Assembly: GCA_023953835.1 (NCBI GenBank) | Contig: JAMLJB010000001.1 | Location: 744,001-808,000 of the forward strand | Direction: 5' to 3' | Source of the DNA: Rhizobiaceae bacterium | GTDB lineage: Bacteria > Pseudomonadota > Alphaproteobacteria > Rhizobiales > Rhizobiaceae | Length of the DNA stretch: 64,000 nucleotides | In this document: piece after piece, positions 1 through 8,779 of the stretch | Layout: every line of letters starts with the position of its first letter | Numbering within the stretch: position 1 is the stretch's first letter | Position numbers and translations under genes: made by a program | Notes under the pieces: model-generated | Database searches by the model: none | What the model saw: the letters and a program-made list of their open reading frames with translations, nothing else | Told to the model about the DNA's origin: nothing

Positions 1-2
1 CC

Positions 3-593
3 GTCCATGTGAACTCTGATTTCGGCGACATTTTGAGCAATCTCGATTTCGCTGCGATGGCCGTGGGAGAAGCCCGCAACGGCACCTATTCATTCTTCGG
101 CGACGTGATGTACACGAAACTGTCTTCAGGCACCGCCACCCCAAGAGGCATCGTTGCAAACACTGTCGATGTAACGTCGGAAACTTTTGCCGGCCTGTTC
201 GGAGCGGGCTATTCGGTGTTTTCCGACGACCGCGGCTATCTCGATATCGTGGCTGCCGCACGCGTCTGGCACGTCAGCACGGAGATTTCCTTCAGCGGCG
301 GAATCCTCAACGGGGTTGATGTGGACGATAGCGCCACCTGGATCGACGGACTGGCCGGCATCCGCGGGCGTTACGCGCTGACGGACAAGTTTTACCTCAT
401 GGGTTGGGGCCTGGTCGGTGCGGGCCAAGCCGACATCGACTGGGATGTAGCTGCAGGTCTCGGCTACAACTTCAACGATTCAATATCAGCAATCGCCGGA
501 TACCGTGCTCTCGGGGTCAACTATGAGGAGGATGACTTCCTCTTCGACACTGTGCAGCAGGGGCCAATCCTGGGCCTTGTCATTCGCTTCTAG
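3..593 (+). CDS. Outer-membrane beta-barrel protein, 5' partial
   Basis: The reading frame is open to the left edge of the window, so the true start lies outside it. The internal GTG at 9 is not a credible start because in-frame codons precede it. The visible 197 or so residues alternate aromatic and polar residues in short strands (for example SFFGDVMYTKL, FYLMGWGLVGAG) and end in ...LGLVIRF. A C-terminal Phe is typical of BAM-inserted outer-membrane barrels. The stop codon directly abuts the next gene, so this is probably the upstream member of the same operon. The family cannot be named more precisely without the missing N-terminus; a role as an Omp25/porin-like surface protein is only a guess. 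Confidence 0.7.
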   Translation, partial: VHVNSDFGDILSNLDFAAMAVGEARNGTYSFFGDVMYTKLSSGTATPRGIVANTVDVTSETFAGLFGAGYSVFSDDRGYLDIVAAARVWHVSTEISFSGGILNGVDVDDSATWIDGLAGIRGRYALTDKFYLMGWGLVGAGQADIDWDVAAGLGYNFNDSISAIAGYRALGVNYEEDDFLFDTVQQGPILGLVIRF

Positions 594-611
594 ATGTCTC
601 GGGGGGAGCGA

Positions 612-2090
612 ATGCTTGGAACAATGCGGGCGAGCCTCAATGTGCTGGCGGTCGGGCTTGCCTTGCTGTACTGGGCCGTGGTGGCGCACGCGCAGGACGA
701 TGCGCCGAAGGCCGAACTGCGCGATTGGACCGGCGATTACAAAGCGATGGTCGACCGCAGGGTCGTTCGCGTCCTGGTCCCCTACTCAAAGACGATCTAC
801 TTCATAGACGGAGGCCAACAGCTTGGCACGGCGGTAGAGCTGGGTACTGCCCTTGGCGAATGGATCAACAAGGGCCGCAAGAAGGAAATTGAACGCGTCC
901 ACATCGCCTATGTGCCGGTTGGCAGAAACGAATTGATTCCGGCACTTCTCGAAGGAAGGGGCGACGTAGTCGCAGCCGATCTGACCGTAACGCCTTCCCG
1001 CCTCGAGCAGATCGATTTTAGCGACCCGCTGGCGAGCGGGGTGAAGGAAGTGCTGATTACAGGACCGGCGTCACCGTCCGTAGCGTCCATCGACGATCTG
1101 GCGGGCAAGGAGGTTTTTGTCCGCAGAACCAGCAGCTATTTCGAGCATCTGACGGCGCTCAACTCCGAACGCAAAAGCGCAGGAAAGCCCGAGATCATCG
1201 TCAGCGAAATTGATGAGAATCTCGAAGACGAAGACATTCTCGAAATGGTCAATGCGGGGCTCCTTCCATGGGCAGTCGTCGACCGGTTCGATGCGCTTAT
1301 CTGGCAGGATGTGCTTGAGGACATCGTTGTCCATGATGACATAGCGATCTCGACCGGCGGAGACATCGCCTTCGGCATCAGGAAGGGCAGCCCGGAACTG
1401 AAAGAAATGCTCGCCGGTTTCGTCAAGCAGCACAAGATCGGGACAACCTTCGGAAACATCCTCAAGAAGCGCTATTACCAGAGCGACAAGATGGTAAGGC
1501 GCGCCTATGACGGTTCAGATCTGGCGCGCTTTCAGGCGCTGCGCCTCATCTTCGAGACCTATGGCGACGAGTACAATTTCGAGCCGCTGCTGCTGGCTGC
1601 CCAAGGCTATCAGGAATCGAAGCTGGACCAGAAGCAGCGTAGCCCGCGCGGCGCAGTCGGCATCATGCAACTGCTCCCTTCCACTGCGGCCGACAAGGCC
1701 GTCGGAGTGAAAGGCATCGACAAGAGCGCGGAACGCAATATCGAAGCCGGCGCAAAATATCTGCACCACCTGACTGACGTTTATGTCGGTTCGGAAGGCC
1801 TCGACCCGCTCAACCGGATGCTGCTCACCCTGGCGGCTTACAATGCCGGACCTGGCAACCTGAAGAAGTTTCGCAAGGCGGCGGAGGATATGGGCCTCAA
1901 TCCCAATGTCTGGTTCGGCAACGTCGAAAACGGAGCAGCACGCATCGTCGGACGCGAAACGGTTCAATACGTCGGCAATATCTACAAATACTACATCGCC
2001 TACTCGATGTACGCAGAGCGACAGAAAAAACACGACGCGGCAAAAGAAGAAGCGCAAGGCGCCGCGAACAAGCAGGAGGCAAAGCCGTGA
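612..2090 (+). CDS. MltF-like lytic transglycosylase with extracellular solute-binding domain
   Basis: The protein has 492 residues from the ATG at 612, which follows a GGGGGGAG ribosome binding site; an ATG at 594 directly after the previous stop is the alternative. An N-terminal hydrophobic segment ending in AHA is followed by a periplasmic solute-binding (SBP_bac_3-like) domain over residues 45-280. An SLT lytic transglycosylase domain covers residues 305-455. The catalytic glutamate is E335 in GYQESKLDQ, and the family motifs GIMQLLPSTA and LAAYNAGPGN are intact. This is the MltF architecture: cleavage of peptidoglycan glycan strands, with the binding domain acting as a sensor or regulator. 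It overlaps the next gene by 4 bp. Confidence 0.85.
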   Translation: MLGTMRASLNVLAVGLALLYWAVVAHAQDDAPKAELRDWTGDYKAMVDRRVVRVLVPYSKTIYFIDGGQQLGTAVELGTALGEWINKGRKKEIERVHIAYVPVGRNELIPALLEGRGDVVAADLTVTPSRLEQIDFSDPLASGVKEVLITGPASPSVASIDDLAGKEVFVRRTSSYFEHLTALNSERKSAGKPEIIVSEIDENLEDEDILEMVNAGLLPWAVVDRFDALIWQDVLEDIVVHDDIAISTGGDIAFGIRKGSPELKEMLAGFVKQHKIGTTFGNILKKRYYQSDKMVRRAYDGSDLARFQALRLIFETYGDEYNFEPLLLAAQGYQESKLDQKQRSPRGAVGIMQLLPSTAADKAVGVKGIDKSAERNIEAGAKYLHHLTDVYVGSEGLDPLNRMLLTLAAYNAGPGNLKKFRKAAEDMGLNPNVWFGNVENGAARIVGRETVQYVGNIYKYYIAYSMYAERQKKHDAAKEEAQGAANKQEAKP

Positions 2091-3490
2091 GATTTCAAAT
2101 TGTCAGAAGCGGTCGCCTGTTGGCCGCAACGTTTTCCGTCTGCCTTGCAGGAACATTTCTTTGTCCGCCAGATGCATTCGCGCAGGACCAGCCCGCCCAA
2201 CAGGTTGCGGACAGCGATAGCACTCCGCAGCCGCTCGACGCCGACGAGATGGAGGTCCTGGTTGCACGCATTGCGCTTTATCCCGACGAGCTTGTGGCTG
2301 TCATCTCGGCTGCATCTCTCTATCCCCTGCAGATTGTCGAGGCAGACCGCTATCTCGACGCCTATGCAAAGGACTCCAGCCTGAAGCCGAAGGATAGCTG
2401 GGATGGAAGCGTCATCTCACTCCTCAACTATCCTGAGATCGTCGGCATGATGAGCGAGGATCTCACTTGGACGCAGCAGCTTGCCGAGGCACTCGCCTAT
2501 CAGCAAAAGGACGTGCTGATGGCGATACAGCAGTTGCGCGAGGAAGCAGTTGCTAAGGGGATCATCAAGACCGACGACAAGGTGAAGGTCGAGGTTTCGA
2601 ACGACAACATCGTTATTCAGTCTTCCAATCCCGACACAGTATATGTGCCGCGCTATGAACCGGAGATGCTCTATGTCCCCGATTATGCGCCGGCACCGAT
2701 CGCCTATTATCCCGACCCCTATCCGAACTACTGGCTACCCGGTGCGACCTTCTTCGCCGCGACGGTTACGGGAGCACTATGGGCAGGCGCGGTGGACTGG
2801 GACGATTGGGGTGTCTGGGGCGGTCCGTGGCGGGGCGACGTCGACGTCGATTTCGACTGCAACCATTGCCTGAACAATATCAACGGCAAGGTGAACTTCC
2901 GCGATGTCGACTGGAAGAACGTTGACCGCAGCAAGCTGAATATCGATCGGAACCAGTTTGCCAATATCGACAGGTCGAAGATCAAGGGCGAAATCAAGTC
3001 GAACAGGGGCAATTCAGTCAAGAACCGCGCAACTGACATAAAGGGCAAGATCGGCAACGGCGCGCCGGGTCGGGACCGGCCGGCGATATCGCAGGATATT
3101 CGCAAGAGCACGCTTGATGGTCTGAAGGGCAAGGGACCGAACCAGTCGTTGCAGCTTCCGGACCGGAGACCCGATCTCAAAAGACCTTCGGGTGACAAGC
3201 TTGCCGCAAGGCCCGATCTCGGAAAGCAGGCCGGTGGAAAGCTTGCATCCCGCCCAGCGACTGGTCAGGCGAGGCCAAATATCAAGAACCCGCCAAAGAT
3301 CGATCGTCCGGTCGGTAAACCAAGGCCTGCCGCCAAGCTGGATTCGCGTCCTGCAAAGCCGACGGCGCTCGGAAACATGGATCGTGGCAAGGTGGCAAAG
3401 GTCCAATCCAATCGAGGGAAAAAATCCATTTCTCGCGGTGGTGGTGGAGGAAGACCTGCAGTGAAACGTCCTGCCGGACGTCGGCGCTAG
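2087..3490 (+). CDS. DUF3300 domain-containing exported protein
   Basis: The protein has 467 residues from a GTG that overlaps the previous stop codon. A signal peptide (residues 1-30, ending AFAQ) is followed by the DUF3300 signature ALYPDELVAVISAASLYP and a conserved core to about residue 230. That core includes the Tyr/Pro/Asp-rich stretch DTVYVPRYEPEMLYVPDYAP. The C-terminal half is very basic and low in complexity, with repeated KLAxRP-like units and a Gly/Arg-rich tail, and is probably disordered. Proteins of this family have no established biochemical role that I know of. The envelope location follows from the signal peptide. DUF2950 follows 15 bp downstream, a pairing seen in other genomes. 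Confidence 0.85.
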   Translation: MRFQIVRSGRLLAATFSVCLAGTFLCPPDAFAQDQPAQQVADSDSTPQPLDADEMEVLVARIALYPDELVAVISAASLYPLQIVEADRYLDAYAKDSSLKPKDSWDGSVISLLNYPEIVGMMSEDLTWTQQLAEALAYQQKDVLMAIQQLREEAVAKGIIKTDDKVKVEVSNDNIVIQSSNPDTVYVPRYEPEMLYVPDYAPAPIAYYPDPYPNYWLPGATFFAATVTGALWAGAVDWDDWGVWGGPWRGDVDVDFDCNHCLNNINGKVNFRDVDWKNVDRSKLNIDRNQFANIDRSKIKGEIKSNRGNSVKNRATDIKGKIGNGAPGRDRPAISQDIRKSTLDGLKGKGPNQSLQLPDRRPDLKRPSGDKLAARPDLGKQAGGKLASRPATGQARPNIKNPPKIDRPVGKPRPAAKLDSRPAKPTALGNMDRGKVAKVQSNRGKKSISRGGGGGRPAVKRPAGRRR

Positions 3491-3505
3491 TTTGAGGGCT
3501 GAACG

Positions 3506-4453
3506 ATGAAAAAGCTGATTCATTTCACCATTGGAAGTCTTTTGGCGGCTACGATTGCCTTGCCAGGCGCGGCGACCGCCCAACAGGCGAGCGAAACGTC
3601 GGAGATTTCCGCCTATGCATCCGACAAGGATGCGCCTGCATTCGACACGGCCGAAGCAGCCGTCGATGCGTTGAAGGCTGCATTGGCAGCAAACGATCTC
3701 GAAAGCGTTTCGAACCTGCTTGGGCTCGACGGCGCAAAGCTGAAATCGAATGAAGACGTGAAACTCACATTCGAGCAAATCCGTGAAGGCGCGGCCAAGC
3801 GCGTTCAGGTCGTGGACGAAGCCGCCGATCGCAAAGTGCTTGAAATCGGCAACAAGCTTTGGCCCCTTCCCTTCCCTCTCGTGAAGGGCAGTGACGGAAA
3901 GTGGAGCTACGATACTTTCGCCGGTCTTCAGGAGGTCATCGACCGGCGGATCGGCGAGAACGAACTGCAGGCAATTGCGACCATGCGCGCCTATGTCGAC
4001 GCACAGGAAAAATACGCGGAAGACGACCATGACGGCGATGGTGTGCTCGAGTTTGCGCAAAAGCTCATCAGCAGTGAGGGCATGACCGACGGGCTGTACT
4101 GGCCTTCCGATCAGGGCGATGGCGAGAGTCCTGCCGGTGCGGGCATAAGCGCTGACGAGCTCGATGATGCGAAAAAGGGCGAAGGCTATTTCGGATATCG
4201 CTTCAAGCCGCTCCTGGCGCAGGGCGACAATATTGCCGGCGGCCGATACGACTATGTCATCAATGGAAACATGATTGCAGGCTTTGCCTTGCTTGCATGG
4301 CCTGTGCGGTATGGCGAGACCGGCATCAATGTCTTCGCAGTGAATCAGCACGGCACGGTCTATGAAATCGATCTGGGGCCGGCGACGGACAAGATCGTGA
4401 AATATATCGACCGCTTCGATCCCGACGAAAGCTGGCAGGTCGTCAATGACTAA
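3506..4453 (+). CDS. DUF2950 family exported protein
   Basis: The protein has 315 residues. The start ATG follows a GAGGG ribosome binding site and opens a clear signal peptide (MKKLIHFTIGSLLAATIALPGAA, cleaved near ATAQQ). The mature part shows DUF2950 hallmarks: FDTAEAAVDALKAALAANDLE near the N-terminus, the central GYFGYRFKPLLAQG, and a C-terminal FAVNQHGTVYEIDLG motif. The family has no firm function. Its tight link with DUF3300, a lytic transglycosylase and an L,D-transpeptidase here suggests a job in envelope or cell-wall maintenance, which is inference from context. The stop codon overlaps the start of the next gene by 8 bp. Confidence 0.85.
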   Translation: MKKLIHFTIGSLLAATIALPGAATAQQASETSEISAYASDKDAPAFDTAEAAVDALKAALAANDLESVSNLLGLDGAKLKSNEDVKLTFEQIREGAAKRVQVVDEAADRKVLEIGNKLWPLPFPLVKGSDGKWSYDTFAGLQEVIDRRIGENELQAIATMRAYVDAQEKYAEDDHDGDGVLEFAQKLISSEGMTDGLYWPSDQGDGESPAGAGISADELDDAKKGEGYFGYRFKPLLAQGDNIAGGRYDYVINGNMIAGFALLAWPVRYGETGINVFAVNQHGTVYEIDLGPATDKIVKYIDRFDPDESWQVVND

Positions 4454-5447
4454 GGGCAAGCGATCGTTCAATACTTGCGCCGGAACAGCTGCTCGCGCAC
4501 AAGTCACCTTTCTCGCGCTTTGCCTCGCGCTTCCGTGCACGGCCGGTTTGGCTTCCGCGGCGGATCTGACGATAGCGATGCCGAACTGGGCGTCTGGCCA
4601 GGCGAGCGCGAATATATTGAAGGTTGGCATCAAGCAGGAGCTTGGCCTTGATGCCGATGTCGTTGAGATGGGCACGCTGATTGCCTTTGCGGGGCTGGAT
4701 TCGGGAAGCGTGGACGTTCATCCGGAAGTCTGGCTGCCGAACCTCGACAATCTCGTGGAGCGGTATGTGAAAGAGGCGCACACGGTTGCGCTGAGCCCGG
4801 TTTCGGTGCCGGCCTGGCAGGGCATCTGCGCCAATCGCGCAGCGTCCGACAAGGTCGGCATCAAGGACATTTCCGACCTGTCGGACGTAAAGAAGACGGC
4901 AGCGCTCGACACCAATGGCGACGGCAAGGGCGAGTTGTGGATCGGGGCTGAGACCTGGTCGTCGACGGCCATCGAGCGGGTGCGCGCCAACAGCTACGGC
5001 TATGCCAAGACGCTCGACCTTCTGGAGATGCCCGAAGATGTGGGCATGGCGGCGGTCGATGCGGCGGAGGCGGTGGATCGCCCGATCGTGTTTGCCTGCT
5101 ATGCGCCCAATGCGGTGTTCAAGCTGCATGACATCGTGCGGCTCACCGAACCGGCCTATGATGCGTCGAAATGGAAGATCGTGCTGCCTTCGGAGGACCC
5201 GGCCTGGCTTTCGAAGTCGAACGCGCCGGTCGGCTGGGACGCGGCCAGCTACCGCATTGCCTATGCAAGCTCGCTCAAGGAGCGGCATCCCGACGTTGTG
5301 CGCTTTCTGGAGCATGTCGATTTCACGCCCGATGAAGCGATCGACATGAGCTATGCGCTGCAGGTGGAGCGACGGGCGCCGCTCGACTATGCGCAGCAAT
5401 GGGTGAAGGAACATGGCGAACGTGTGAAGGGGTGGGCAAAGCAATGA
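4446..5447 (+). CDS. Glycine betaine-type ABC substrate-binding protein (ProX/OpuAC family), orphan
   Basis: The protein has 333 residues with a signal peptide ending near ASAAD. The mature start, LTIAMPNWASGQASANILKVGIKQELG, is typical of OpuAC periplasmic binding proteins that take quaternary amines such as glycine betaine or proline betaine. Conserved Trp residues likely to form the aromatic cage are seen in NWASG, EVWLPN and GAETWSS. The gene overlaps both neighbours, so it is translated as part of the envelope operon. No matching permease (ProW) or ATPase (ProV) lies anywhere in the window, so it either serves a transporter encoded elsewhere or acts as a sensor or scavenger. Confidence 0.85.
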   Translation: MTKGKRSFNTCAGTAARAQVTFLALCLALPCTAGLASAADLTIAMPNWASGQASANILKVGIKQELGLDADVVEMGTLIAFAGLDSGSVDVHPEVWLPNLDNLVERYVKEAHTVALSPVSVPAWQGICANRAASDKVGIKDISDLSDVKKTAALDTNGDGKGELWIGAETWSSTAIERVRANSYGYAKTLDLLEMPEDVGMAAVDAAEAVDRPIVFACYAPNAVFKLHDIVRLTEPAYDASKWKIVLPSEDPAWLSKSNAPVGWDAASYRIAYASSLKERHPDVVRFLEHVDFTPDEAIDMSYALQVERRAPLDYAQQWVKEHGERVKGWAKQ

Positions 5448-6124
5448 GTGCGACCATGACGGACCGCCGCAAGCTGCTGACAGCGGGCGCATTGCTTCTT
5501 GGCGCATCGCTTTGCGCGGTGCTTCCCGTGCTGGCGGCCGAGACGCAGGTCTATGACCCCAAGACGCGCAAATGGACCGACTACAACAAGACCGAAGCCT
5601 ACAAATACTGGCGCAAGAACAAGCAGGTGCCGCCGGCCTTCCAGCGGCAGGTGGTTCGCTTCCGCACCGCCGAGAAGCCCGGCACCATCATCATCGACGG
5701 CAACCAGCATTTTCTCTATCTGGTGCAGCCCGACCAGACGGCGATCCGCTACGGGATCGGTGTCGGGCGCGACGGCTTCGGCTGGGCGGGCATCGTGCGG
5801 GTCGGGCGCGTCGCGGAATGGCCGACATGGACGCCGCCCGCCGAGATGGTGGCGCGCGATCCGAAAGCCGCGAAATGGGCGAACGGACAGCCCGGCGGCC
5901 CCGACAACCCGCTCGGCGCGCGGGCGCTCTATCTCTACGAGGGCGACCAGGACACGATCTACCGCATCCATGGCACGCCGGAGCCATGGACGATGGGGCT
6001 CAACGTGTCGTCGGGCTGCATCCGCATGGTCAATGACGACATTATCGATCTGCACAGCCGCATCCAGGTGGGGGCCAAGGTGATCGTGCTGATGCAGGGG
6101 GCGGCCCTTTACAAGGGCGTGTGA
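5444..6124 (+). CDS. L,D-transpeptidase (YkuD/ErfK family), Tat-type signal
   Basis: The protein has 226 residues. I chose the ATG at 5444, which forms ATGA with the preceding stop, over an upstream ATG at 5399 buried in the previous gene. The N-terminus TDRRKLLTAGALLLG looks like a twin-arginine signal. The YkuD catalytic motif is complete: H176 in RIHGTPEPW and C192 in SSGCIRM. The enzyme makes meso-DAP to meso-DAP crosslinks in peptidoglycan or attaches lipoproteins or outer-membrane proteins to it. In Hyphomicrobiales, anchoring of outer-membrane barrels by such enzymes is known, and a barrel gene opens this same operon. The exact product of this enzyme is inference. Confidence 0.88.
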   Translation: MSATMTDRRKLLTAGALLLGASLCAVLPVLAAETQVYDPKTRKWTDYNKTEAYKYWRKNKQVPPAFQRQVVRFRTAEKPGTIIIDGNQHFLYLVQPDQTAIRYGIGVGRDGFGWAGIVRVGRVAEWPTWTPPAEMVARDPKAAKWANGQPGGPDNPLGARALYLYEGDQDTIYRIHGTPEPWTMGLNVSSGCIRMVNDDIIDLHSRIQVGAKVIVLMQGAALYKGV

Positions 6125-6153
6125 TGGGCAAGGCTCGGAGAGGGAACACAGCC

Positions 6154-6483
6154 ATGCATGAGAGAAGCAAGCAGCCAGGCAACCGGACGGGCAAGGCGGC
6201 TTTTACCGGCCTTGTGGCGTTGACGCTCAGCGCCTGCCAGTCGACGTCGCCGACCCAGGACCAGATGTCGCGCACCACGCTGGAGACGGCGCCAGCCGAC
6301 CTGCAACTGATGTGCGCCAATGCGGCAGCCGCGCAGTCCGGGACGGAAAGCTCGAAGGTGCTGCCGGTCTCCTCGCGCAAGATCGACGCCAACAACTTCA
6401 TCGTCGACCTCAACGCCAACGGAAAGCCAATGAGCTGCACCGTCGACGCAACCGGAACAAACGTATCCGTCACACCAGCCTGA
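6154..6483 (+). CDS. Small outer-membrane-type lipoprotein of unknown function
   Basis: The protein has 109 residues from the ATG at 6154, chosen because GGAGAGGG lies 9 bp upstream. A GTG at 6121 or ATG at 6124 overlapping the previous stop would add 10-11 residues. The N-terminus has a basic region, a hydrophobic core and a lipobox ending in LTLSAC with C28 as the lipidated cysteine. The mature domain is about 80 residues with two further cysteines (MCANAA and MSCTVD) that may form a disulfide. I do not recognise a named family. It belongs to the envelope operon by tight spacing. Confidence 0.7.
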   Translation: MHERSKQPGNRTGKAAFTGLVALTLSACQSTSPTQDQMSRTTLETAPADLQLMCANAAAAQSGTESSKVLPVSSRKIDANNFIVDLNANGKPMSCTVDATGTNVSVTPA

Positions 6484-6517
6484 TCTCTCAAGGCAGGTCT
6501 ACAGGGGACTAGCAAGA

Positions 6518-8617
6518 ATGCGCATAGGCGTCGGCCGTATCGCGGCAACCTTCATGTTACTGGCAGTTGCGTTCCTCGCGAATCCGGTCGGTGCTACGTT
6601 CGCCCAGAACACGGCCCCAGCCGGCACATCATCCAATGCCAAGATTGATCAACTCCTCAAGCTGCTCGACGACCCTGAAGTCAGAAGCTCTCTTGACGCT
6701 GCTCGCAGCGCGAAGCCGGCGGAGCCGCGAGCCAGTGTAGCGGGAGGAATCCTCGGTCTGGATGAGGCCTTGCGCAACCATCTCGCCGCTATGTACGCCG
6801 CCCTGAAGAGCTTGCCGGCGGCCATGGGAGCCGCTTTGCAGGTACTCGTGAACGGATCGGCGGCCGGAGATGCGAAACCGGTATTGCTGCTGCTTGCGGT
6901 TCTGTTACCAGCCATCGCCGCCGAATGGCTCGTTCGTCGCAGGATCGCCACACGTACCAGGGGCACAATGGATGCAGCCCTCGCAACAGACGATTTCGTG
7001 CATCAACTGTGGTCCAAGCTCGCGCCCCTTCTGGCGTTCGCCGTTGCGGCTTTCATCATGTTCCTGGCCGCAGGGTCATCTCCCTTGGCGCGTAAGATCG
7101 TTGGCGTGTACATCGCTGCTTTGATCGTCGGCAGATTTGTCTATGCAGTCTCAATGGCTCTGCTTGAACGGGCGACCCATGCCGAGGCGCCGCGCGCCGA
7201 TGGGACGCCAGACGAAGCTACCCCCGCGCCGGATCGGGTGCTTTCATTCTGGACGCGCCGATTGGCCATAGTGGTCGGTTATTTCTTTGCCGCGACCGCC
7301 ACACTCGAGTTGCTGCCGGCGATCGGCTTTTCCGAAGACGCACAGCAATTGTTGAGTTATATCGCGGGCATCGGATTGATGGCCCTCGCCATCGAGTGCA
7401 TCTGGCGCATGCCCCGCGCGGCGACTGAGCGCTTCAGTTCCTATTCGGCCAAATGGCTGCTCACAATCTATCTCGTGCTGCTCTGGTGCGTTTGGGCGGC
7501 GGGCGCGAATGTCGCGTTCTGGATTGGTCTCTACATCATAATACTGCCGAGGCTGCTTTCAGTTGTGGGGACCGCATCGCGGTCATTCGTCAAGGAGCAG
7601 TCAGGAGAGGGAAAACCGACTCCGATACGCGACGCATTGATCGGTCGCGGAGCCAGGGCCCTGGTCATTCTGCTCGCAGTCGCATGGGTTGCATTCATAT
7701 TGCGTATGAACCCCGGCACCCTTGCGACATCCAACGACGTGGTGAGCAGCATCACACGCAGCTTGCTGCGAGGCGTGCTTATCCTGGTCGCCGCGGACCT
7801 GATCTGGCAGATCATGAAGGCATATATCGATGCTCGCATTTCTACTGACTCGACAGTTGCGGGCGCGCCGTCCGCAAGTCGGCTGCGAACATTGCTTCCG
7901 ATTTTCCGGAATGCGCTGGGAGTGCTGGTCATCACCATTGCCTGCCTGATGATACTTTCGGAATTCGGCGTGCAGATCGGACCGCTGATCGCCGGCGCCG
8001 GCATATTCGGCGTGGCGATCGGCTTCGGGTCGCAGACACTCGTGAAAGACATCGTCAGCGGCGTCTTCTACCTGATGGACGATGCGTTCCGCGTGGGCGA
8101 GTATATCCAGAGCGGAAGTTACAAGGGCACCGTCGAGGGGTTCAGCCTGCGTTCGGTACGCTTACGCCACCATCGTGGGCCGGTTTTCACGGTTCCCTTC
8201 GGAACGCTTGGTGCGGTGCAGAACATGAGCCGTGACTGGGTGATCGACAAGTTCATCGTCAGGTTCCCGTTCGACACAAACATAAAACTGGTCAAGAAGC
8301 TCACCAAAAACATCGGCGCGGAACTGGAGGCAGATCCCGAATTGGCTCCGATCATCCTTCAGACCGTGAAAATGAAGGGTGTGGAACAGATCGGCGATTA
8401 TGGCATCGACATCAGCTTCGCGTTCATGACCAAGCCCGGATACCAGACGAGCGTGCGGCGCAGAGCCTACAGCATGATGACCGACTTGTTCGGCGCAAAC
8501 GGCATCGAATTCGCGCGGCCGAGCGTCCATGTCGGGAGCGAGGACAGTCCCGCCGCCGCAGGTGCCGCGAGCGCCGTCATTGCGATACAAAAGGCTGCCG
8601 AACAGGCGAAAGCGTAG
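6518..8617 (+). CDS. MscS-family mechanosensitive ion channel, large form with exported N-terminal region
   Basis: The protein has 699 residues. A signal peptide ending TFAQN is followed by a short periplasmic domain (to about residue 120). Then come several membrane helices and the conserved MscS pore and beta domain in the last third. The pore helix GPLIAGAGIFGVAIGFGSQ and the following LVKDIVSGVFYLMDDAFRVGEYI are diagnostic. Channels of this family release solutes on hypo-osmotic shock. At 699 residues it resembles the larger YbdG/YbiO-like members rather than the roughly 290-residue MscS. It follows the lipoprotein gene by 34 bp on the same strand, and the shared operon with a betaine-type binding protein fits an osmotic theme. 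Confidence 0.88.
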   Translation: MRIGVGRIAATFMLLAVAFLANPVGATFAQNTAPAGTSSNAKIDQLLKLLDDPEVRSSLDAARSAKPAEPRASVAGGILGLDEALRNHLAAMYAALKSLPAAMGAALQVLVNGSAAGDAKPVLLLLAVLLPAIAAEWLVRRRIATRTRGTMDAALATDDFVHQLWSKLAPLLAFAVAAFIMFLAAGSSPLARKIVGVYIAALIVGRFVYAVSMALLERATHAEAPRADGTPDEATPAPDRVLSFWTRRLAIVVGYFFAATATLELLPAIGFSEDAQQLLSYIAGIGLMALAIECIWRMPRAATERFSSYSAKWLLTIYLVLLWCVWAAGANVAFWIGLYIIILPRLLSVVGTASRSFVKEQSGEGKPTPIRDALIGRGARALVILLAVAWVAFILRMNPGTLATSNDVVSSITRSLLRGVLILVAADLIWQIMKAYIDARISTDSTVAGAPSASRLRTLLPIFRNALGVLVITIACLMILSEFGVQIGPLIAGAGIFGVAIGFGSQTLVKDIVSGVFYLMDDAFRVGEYIQSGSYKGTVEGFSLRSVRLRHHRGPVFTVPFGTLGAVQNMSRDWVIDKFIVRFPFDTNIKLVKKLTKNIGAELEADPELAPIILQTVKMKGVEQIGDYGIDISFAFMTKPGYQTSVRRRAYSMMTDLFGANGIEFARPSVHVGSEDSPAAAGAASAVIAIQKAAEQAKA

Positions 8618-8779
8618 GATCGGGCGCACGCACATTCCGGTTACCGCACTGCGGGTCGCGGCGGATTCCAGCCGTAATATTCCTGTCATGCAGCGGTCTT
8701 ACAGGGTCATAATTGTGGTCGGGAGCGTGCGGTTCCCTGCGCCCGCTTCGCCCCCGGGCCGGTTGGCCCCCCTGTCGAA

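Noticed and set aside
3014..4675. Long minus-strand open frame of 553 codons opposite the DUF3300 and DUF2950 genes
   Set aside because: It is antisense to two recognisable genes with signal peptides and has no family motif or ribosome binding site; high GC makes such frames common.
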